In this document: one piece after another, positions 25,946 through 30,415 of the stretch | How the letters are laid out: every line of letters begins with the position of its first letter | Numbering within the stretch: position 1 is the first letter of the stretch | Assembly (NCBI GenBank): GCA_013151235.1 | Contig: JAADIO010000051.1 | Coordinates: forward strand, 1 to 30,415 | DNA: 30,415 nt | Reading direction: 5' to 3' | From: Deltaproteobacteria bacterium | GTDB taxonomy: Bacteria; CG2-30-53-67 | Translations under genes and position numbers: made by a program | Notes under the pieces: generated by a model | The model's database searches: none | The model's input: the letters and a program-made list of their open reading frames with translations, nothing else | Told to the model about the DNA's origin: nothing

Positions 25946-25958
25946 TCTTCGCTACAAT
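25930..25958 (+). promoter_or_regulatory. Promoter of the RNase P RNA gene
   Basis: TTGCCA (25930-25935, one base off TTGACA), a 17-base spacer and TACAAT (25953-25958, one base off TATAAT). The start predicted at about 25964 is exactly the first base of the P1 helix of the RNA. Its -35 box lies in the tail of the repeat debris. Confidence 0.75.
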
Positions 25959-25963
25959 AGGGC

Positions 25964-26330
25964 CGTCCCAAGCAGATCGGGTAATCGCTCCGGTTTTCCG
26001 GAGAGGAAAGTCCGGGCACCACAGGGCAGGATGCTTCCTAACGGGAAGTCCCGGTGACGGGCAGGAAAGTGCCACAGAAAAGACACAGCCCCGGGAATCC
26101 CGGGGTAAAGGTGAAATGGCGGGGTAAGAGCCCACCAGTGTCCGGGTGACCGGGCAGCTCGGCAAACCCCATCCGGTGCAAGGCCAAATAGGGAGGCGTT
26201 TGAGGACGGCCCGTCCGAAGCCTCCGGGTCAGGTCGCTTGACCCCGGCGGTGACGTCGGGGCTAGATGAATGATTACCGTCCCGTCGCAGACGGGATACA
26301 GAACCCGGCTTATAGGTCTGCTTGGGACGC
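25964..26330 (+). ncRNA. rnpB: RNase P RNA (M1 RNA, bacterial type A)
   Basis: The catalytic RNA that trims the 5-prime ends of tRNA precursors. The ends pair perfectly as helix P1 (CGTCCCAAGCAGA at 25964-25976 with TCTGCTTGGGACG at 26317-26329). The universally conserved blocks are present: GAGGAAAGTCCGGGC near 26003, the ACAGAAAAGACACAGC segment, GGTGAAATGGCGGGGTAAGAG, AGATGAATGATTACC near 26264 and ACAGAACCCGGCTTAT near 26298, which forms P4 with the first block. Length of about 367 is normal. It has its own promoter. The kinase gene begins 27 bases after the end. Confidence 0.97.
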
Positions 26331-26355
26331 TTTTCTTTTCCGAAGGAAAAGAAAA
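26331..26355 (+). terminator. Hairpin between rnpB and the kinase gene
   Basis: TTTTCTTTTC (26331-26340) and GAAAAGAAAA (26346-26355) are a perfect 10-bp inverted repeat around CGAAG. It begins directly after the rnpB P1 helix. P1 followed by TTTTCTTTT could itself serve as the rnpB terminator, while the hairpin holds AAGGA (26343-26347), the likely ribosome site of the next gene, in its loop and right arm. Confidence 0.5.
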
Positions 26356-26356
26356 A

Positions 26357-27925
26357 ATGGAGCAATCGTCTGTTCTGCAGGCAATGAGGAACCCCGGCTT
26401 CTACCCGGAAGCAACCCGAAAGGTGGAACTCCGGGAGACCCATATCTCTACCCTCTTTCTCACCGACCGATTCGTCTACAAAGTCAAGAAACCGGTTGAC
26501 TTCGGATTCCTCGACTACACCACACTGAATGCCCGTCGTTTCTTCTGCGAACAGGAATTGCGCCTGAACCGACGCCTCGCAAATGATGTCTATCTACAGA
26601 TCCTTCCGGTCCGCCGGCAGGGTGACCGGATCACCCTTACGGGAGAAGAGGGAGAGGTGATTGAGTACGTCCTCAAAATGCGCCGCCTCCCGGCAGACAG
26701 GATGCTCGACACCCTTCTGATGGAAGGGAGCGTCGATCGTGAAATGATCCGCCGGATCGCCCTTCACCTGATCGGTTTTCACAGCCGGGCCGAGAGCACG
26801 CCGGAGATCTCCATCTATGGATCCCCCAGGCGCATCCGTAAGAATATCGAAGAAAACTTTGAACAGACCCGGTCCTTTATCGGTGAAACCATAGAGAAAA
26901 ACGTCTTCGAACGGATCCGAAACGATAGCCGGGCCTTCCTGGATGGAAACCGTTCTCTCCTTGAAAAACGTGTTACCGAAAAGAAGATCCGCGACTGTCA
27001 CGGCGACCTGCGCCCGGAACATATTTGCGTGCAAGAACCGATCGTTATTTTCGACTGCGTGGAGTTCAACCGCCGTTTCCGCTATTCCGACGTGGCCTGT
27101 GATCTTGCATTCCTCGCCATGGATCTCGATTTCTTCGAACAGCCCGAGCTTTCCCGCCACCTCGTCCACAACTATGCCCGCTACACCCGCGACATCGACC
27201 TGCTGCGGCTGATCCGCTTCTACAAGAGTTACCGGGCCTACGTTCGGGGGAAGGTGGAAAGCATGAAAGCGAAGGATCCCGCATTACCGGCCGGGGAGAA
27301 GGAGCGGACCCGGCGGGCCGCCCGCAGGTACTTCGCTCTCGCCGGAACTTATACCGGCGCCCGCCCGTATCTGATCATCACCTGCGGACTCACAGGGACG
27401 GGCAAGAGTACCCTGGCCTTACGCCTCGCGCAGGACCTCGACCTGCCTTTGTTCCGAAGCGATCTTGTACGCAAGGAGCTTGCCGGGATTCCCGCTTCCG
27501 CTCATCAGGATGTACCCTTTGGAGAAGGGATTTATGGAGAGGCGATGAGCCGCTGGACCTATGACGCGCTTTTAGAAAGAGGAGAAGAGGAACTCCGGAA
27601 AGGAAACCCGGTCCTTCTCGATGCGGCTTTCCTGAAAAAGGAGGAACGGAAAAAAGCGGGAAAACTGGCGCAAAAGATGAATGCGCGATTCTTCGTCATC
27701 GAAACACGCTGTCCCGAAGAGACTGCGATGCAGCGGATTCGGAAGCGGCACCAGGAAAGGGATGATCCCTCGGACGGCAGGGAGGAGATCTACCATGCCC
27801 AAAAAGAACGCTTTGATCCCGTCACAGGCCTTCCCGACGGGCCGCACATTGTCGTCAGCACCGCCGACCGGGGCGATCCCGCCCTCCGTGTGGAAATGGA
27901 AATTCTGCTGGCCGTGGAAACATGA
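26357..27925 (+). CDS. Bifunctional phosphotransferase-like / P-loop kinase protein
   Basis: A 522-residue fusion. Residues about 20-330 resemble the aminoglycoside phosphotransferase-like family (COG2187): FVYKVKKPVDFGFLDYTT near the start, the catalytic-loop motif CHGDLRPEHI (His215) and FDCVEFNRRFRYSDVACDLAF. Residues about 335-522 are a COG0645-type P-loop kinase with Walker A GLTGTGKST (344-352), FRSDLVRKEL and ETRCPEETAMQRIRKR. Such fusions are common in environmental proteobacteria, and their substrate is unknown; drug resistance should not be assumed. The frame opens inside rnpB, but I start at the ATG 26357 with AAGGA nine bases upstream. No own promoter is visible, so it may depend on read-through from rnpB. 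Confidence 0.9.
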   Translation: MEQSSVLQAMRNPGFYPEATRKVELRETHISTLFLTDRFVYKVKKPVDFGFLDYTTLNARRFFCEQELRLNRRLANDVYLQILPVRRQGDRITLTGEEGEVIEYVLKMRRLPADRMLDTLLMEGSVDREMIRRIALHLIGFHSRAESTPEISIYGSPRRIRKNIEENFEQTRSFIGETIEKNVFERIRNDSRAFLDGNRSLLEKRVTEKKIRDCHGDLRPEHICVQEPIVIFDCVEFNRRFRYSDVACDLAFLAMDLDFFEQPELSRHLVHNYARYTRDIDLLRLIRFYKSYRAYVRGKVESMKAKDPALPAGEKERTRRAARRYFALAGTYTGARPYLIITCGLTGTGKSTLALRLAQDLDLPLFRSDLVRKELAGIPASAHQDVPFGEGIYGEAMSRWTYDALLERGEEELRKGNPVLLDAAFLKKEERKKAGKLAQKMNARFFVIETRCPEETAMQRIRKRHQERDDPSDGREEIYHAQKERFDPVTGLPDGPHIVVSTADRGDPALRVEMEILLAVET

Positions 27926-27999
27926 GGCGGCGGGCTGACAGCGGTGATTCCCGCACCATCCTCCTTTGCGGACGACGAAGAACGCCGATGGCCGGAATG

Positions 28000-29082
28000 T
28001 CATCTGAAGATCCCCGAGAGATTCTCAATCCCCGGGGGGGCACTTGCAAAAACCCGTTCCCAGACTTCCCGGCTCTCCATGCAGAGATAGACGGGAACCT
28101 TCGACCCGTAACTCCGGATCCACTCCACCATTTTTCGGTAGGCCGGAACCCGGATGGAGCGCAGATAGCGCATCTTCCCGTCCGGACAGGGAATGAATTC
28201 CCCCGTGACGATCGGACTCTCCGGAAAGCGCTCCCGCATGATCTCCTTCAGCGCCGGCGGAAAACGGAGCCCTCCCAGGCTGATCCATGCAATTCCTTCG
28301 GGATCAACGGATCTCATGATCGCCTCCACGACACCTGAATACGCCCCCTCCCATCCTTCATCGAGGATCATCGGATCAAAATGAAAGGCGATTTTGTACC
28401 CCGCCGCCCGGCACCGTTTTGCCGCGAGGAGACGATCCGTGAGAGACGCCGCTCCCCGTTCTTCCGCGGTAATGATTGCTTCGGGATTAACCGACCAGCC
28501 GATCACCGTCCGGCCGCGGGGATCAAGGTCAAGAAGATTCTCTATGTGATCGGTCTTGGTCTTCAATTCAAGAAGCGCATTTGTCTGCCGGGCGAAAAAG
28601 GGAACAAGTTCCCGGGAGAGACCGGTCAACGGGTCGAGGGCCAGGCTGTCCGTCAGCTCTCCCGTACCGATCCGGAAGATCCGACCGGGACGCGCTGCAA
28701 AAAGGGTCTCCAGCCGGGAGAGGATCTCCCCGGTATTCACAAAAATCCGGAGGATCGGATTATTCCGGAGGTAAAGCTGCAAGATACAGTAGGTGCAGTC
28801 AAGAGGGCAACCGGTGGCGGCATTGAGGACGGTATAGTTGCAGCAGATGAATCCCTGCGTACCGGGACACTTCTTAACGAACGCACCGGGGAAGGAGGAG
28901 AGAAAAAGAACCTGCTTGCCCGCCCCCTGCGGATCCCCCTCCTGCAGAAGGGGTCGAAAGATCGGATCAGGCTCATCCACAATCTCCGCGGGAAGGCCGG
29001 GAAAACGGGCGACAATCTCTTGTGTGACCGGCAAAGTTTCCACCCCGGCCTCAAGAAAGATCCGCTCTATTGGATATTCCAT
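28000..29082 (-). CDS. Spore photoproduct lyase family radical SAM protein
   Basis: A 360-residue radical SAM enzyme. The iron-sulphur cluster motif is CPLDCTYC (Cys92, Cys96, Cys99), preceded by FICCNYTVLNAATG and followed by ILQLYLRNNPILRIFVN, the arrangement of SplB and its relatives, which cleave a thymine dimer in spore DNA. The later parts RIGTGELTDSLALD, LELKTKTDHIENLL, VIGWSVNPE and YKIAFHFDPMI also match the family. The segment where SplB has its hydrogen-donor Cys (as I recall, in an A-C-T-S-D context) reads GELTDS without Cys, so the reaction may differ. It follows the ParB-like gene on the same strand after 28 bases, with GGAGG about ten bases before the ATG, and converges on the kinase gene. 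Confidence 0.85.
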   Translation of the reverse strand: MEYPIERIFLEAGVETLPVTQEIVARFPGLPAEIVDEPDPIFRPLLQEGDPQGAGKQVLFLSSFPGAFVKKCPGTQGFICCNYTVLNAATGCPLDCTYCILQLYLRNNPILRIFVNTGEILSRLETLFAARPGRIFRIGTGELTDSLALDPLTGLSRELVPFFARQTNALLELKTKTDHIENLLDLDPRGRTVIGWSVNPEAIITAEERGAASLTDRLLAAKRCRAAGYKIAFHFDPMILDEGWEGAYSGVVEAIMRSVDPEGIAWISLGGLRFPPALKEIMRERFPESPIVTGEFIPCPDGKMRYLRSIRVPAYRKMVEWIRSYGSKVPVYLCMESREVWERVFASAPPGIENLSGIFR

Positions 29083-29110
29083 CCGGTATGGACCTCCCGA
29101 AAAAATCGAT

Positions 29111-30094
29111 CTATGAATTCAACTGTTTCAGAGAGGCCAGGATCTTTCCGGTTTCCTCCCGGTCCGCAATCCCATTCAGCGAGGCGGTCCGCTCCCGGAG
29201 TTCATCGACGGAGCCGAACCGGAAATGCACCTCAACCTTCTCTCCTTCCAGAAAAGAGGGGAGGAACAGTTGAACCTCCCGCGGACACACCTTTTTCAGC
29301 AAAGAATTCAGGGTTGCGCACTGTTCCGTAAGCTCCGGGAATCGAAATTCCCGCAAGACCTCCTCGACTCTTTCCCGAATCTGGGTGGACGTTAAGTCAC
29401 GGTTTTCCCGCAGGAGGGAGATTTCGGGGCGTTCCAGGATTTTTCCGGGTGTGGTTTTCTCCCTCAGGGCGATCTCTTCGAGGAAGTCGACCAGTTTCCG
29501 GAGAGCATTCCCGCCGAACGTGACCCTCTGCAGCATTCCCTCCAGGGAGCGTTGCCCCGTCTCCGGCCAGGCGGCAATACGGGTGCAGACCCGAACCGGG
29601 ATGTTATGCAAAACAACATAATTTTGGAGCTTGCCGGTCAACCGGACAAGACCCGCATACTGTTTGTAAAGACGATCGCACGGGGAGATCCCGAGTTGAT
29701 TCATCACCTCGTTGCGTGTTGCCCTATCGACGCCGAAGTCCGAGACCAGGCGATGGAGGCACCGGCCCCGTTCAATATTGTTGACCGGACGGACCGCCAG
29801 ATTTTCCCGGATGCCCGCCAGGTAAAGATCAAGATCACCAACCTCCACCCCGACAACCCGGGCCGGCACTTGCCGGATACCCACCCTTTTTGCAGCCGCC
29901 ACCCGGCGATGGCCGCAAACAATCCGGAACAACCCCGTACCGAGGTCCTGCAGAAACAGGGGAACCAAAACCCCCGACGCCTTTACCGAGGGAAGGAGTT
30001 CCTCTACATTCTCGGGGAAAGCGAAGGCAAACCGCTTGTCCGATCCATCAATCCGGTCCAGGGGAACCTCTTCAAAACGGTCGTATTTCATCAT
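29111..30094 (-). CDS. ParB-like N-terminal domain protein
   Basis: A 327-residue protein whose first 120 residues follow the ParB/Srx-like nucleotide-binding domain: EEVPLDRID near the start, SVKASGVLVPLFLQ, CGHRRVAAAKRVG (the place of the GERR CTP-binding box of true ParB) and ENLAVRPVNNIERGR (the ENxxR box). A helical segment with a possible helix-turn-helix follows (NQLGISPCDRLYKQYAGLV), and the C-terminal third has no recognised domain. It is not next to parA, gidB or the origin region, so it is probably not the chromosomal ParB. AAGGA is six bases before the first ATG. It is co-oriented with the SPL-like gene, 28 bases apart, and the two probably form an operon. Confidence 0.8.
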   Translation of the reverse strand: MMKYDRFEEVPLDRIDGSDKRFAFAFPENVEELLPSVKASGVLVPLFLQDLGTGLFRIVCGHRRVAAAKRVGIRQVPARVVGVEVGDLDLYLAGIRENLAVRPVNNIERGRCLHRLVSDFGVDRATRNEVMNQLGISPCDRLYKQYAGLVRLTGKLQNYVVLHNIPVRVCTRIAAWPETGQRSLEGMLQRVTFGGNALRKLVDFLEEIALREKTTPGKILERPEISLLRENRDLTSTQIRERVEEVLREFRFPELTEQCATLNSLLKKVCPREVQLFLPSFLEGEKVEVHFRFGSVDELRERTASLNGIADREETGKILASLKQLNS

Positions 30095-30415
30095 TTGCGG
30101 TCCTTTTACCCTCTATAATCAAAATTGACAAGGCCCCCCTTTTCCCCTATGCTTGCCATCTGAGCGGCCGGGTGCTCCCTCTTTCACCGTAGAGGAAGGG
30201 AAGGGGCGCACCGGGTCAACCAAGACGCTGTATGTCGGTGTTCTTGCCGGCATTTTTGATGAAGTCGTAAAAAGTCACGAAGCCCTTCGACCCTTCGGCC
30301 GGCTCAGGACGAACGGTGTAAGTTATTGATATTCCGTTCGTGTGGTTCGGAAAGTTTAATGGACCGTTCGTGGTGAGCCTGTCGAACCATGAACGGAATC
30401 CGGAAAACGACTTTT
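30095..30415. repeat. Intergenic region with repeat copy (E), cut by the window end
   Basis: No gene is visible. From 30264 to the end lies a long copy of the dispersed repeat: GTCGTAAAAAGTC at 30264, CGGCTCAGGACGAACGG, GTTATTGATATTCCGTTCG, an inserted CGGAAAGTTTAATGGACC phrase as in copy D, TGGTGAGCCTGTCGAACC and the start of GACTTTTTACGAC, cut off at 30415. Positions 30095-30263 hold the upstream region of the ParB-like gene and a GC-rich stretch near 30160-30215; no clear promoter was found on the minus strand. Confidence 0.75.

Noticed and set aside
26270-26356. Upstream extension of the kinase frame
   Set aside because: It lies inside the conserved 3-prime part of rnpB and the hairpin; the ATG 26357 has the ribosome site.
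26357-27925. Aminoglycoside resistance gene
   Set aside because: Only the phosphotransferase fold motif is shared; the fusion with a P-loop kinase belongs to a widespread family of unknown substrate.
28381-29331. 316-codon plus-strand frame opposite the SPL-like and ParB-like genes
   Set aside because: It spans the junction of two well-supported minus-strand genes and shows no domain.

Overview
The window looks like a stretch of chromosome from a Gram-negative, non-model bacterium, most like the deltaproteobacterial (Desulfobacterota-type) lineages. The reasons are the gene order ispE - spoVG - tRNA-Gln - prs - rplY - pth, the order rpsU - yqeY - mutS2 - dnaG - rpoD - tRNA(CAU), several lipoproteins with clear lipoboxes, and SpoVG plus a spore-photoproduct-lyase-like protein without any sporulation genes in view. 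The taxonomic guess is inference from remembered gene order, not from a search.

Layout. (1) 1-2.9 kb is an accessory segment: gene-free degenerate repeats, then three small type II toxin-antitoxin modules (RelE-like/RHH, RelE/RelB-like, AbrB/VapC-PIN) and a 129-bp inverted-repeat element. (2) 3.1-14.0 kb, all on the minus strand, reads from right to left: TPR lipoprotein, LolB/DUF4292-like lipoprotein, ispE, spoVG, tRNA-Gln, prs, rplY, pth, hppA with a strong terminator, then a separately promoted PrsT-like TPR lipoprotein. It combines envelope, isoprenoid, nucleotide and translation housekeeping functions. (3) 14.3-16.3 kb, plus strand: a translationally coupled ABC-2 exporter pair (NodI/NodJ-like) with a SemiSWEET gene fused to the operon by an ATGA overlap. 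(4) 16.4-23.3 kb: the macromolecular-synthesis operon rpsU, yqeY, mutS2, dnaG, rpoD, with a good promoter in front of rpsU and a long hairpin behind it. (5) 23.3-25.7 kb: a consensus sigma-70 promoter, a tRNA with anticodon CAU, a terminator, then a Nif3-family protein, a coiled-coil/zinc-ribbon protein and an RNase HI-family protein. (6) 25.9-27.9 kb: the RNase P RNA gene with its own promoter, followed immediately by a fused phosphotransferase/P-loop kinase. (7) 28.0-30.1 kb, minus strand: a ParB-like protein followed by a radical SAM protein of the spore photoproduct lyase family.

Five copies of one palindromic repeat family, with terminal inverted repeats GTCGTAAAAAGTC / GACTTTTTACGAC, punctuate the intergenic spaces at about 2.85, 14.0, 23.4, 25.8 and 30.3 kb. 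One copy sits between a consensus promoter and a tRNA gene and another abuts the start of a lipoprotein gene, so some may affect expression. The best candidates for something not well described are this repeat family, the ParB-like / SPL-like pair, the SemiSWEET-ABC exporter operon, and the hairpin that joins the end of rnpB to the ribosome-binding site of the next gene. No CRISPR array, prophage, rRNA or intact insertion sequence was seen.
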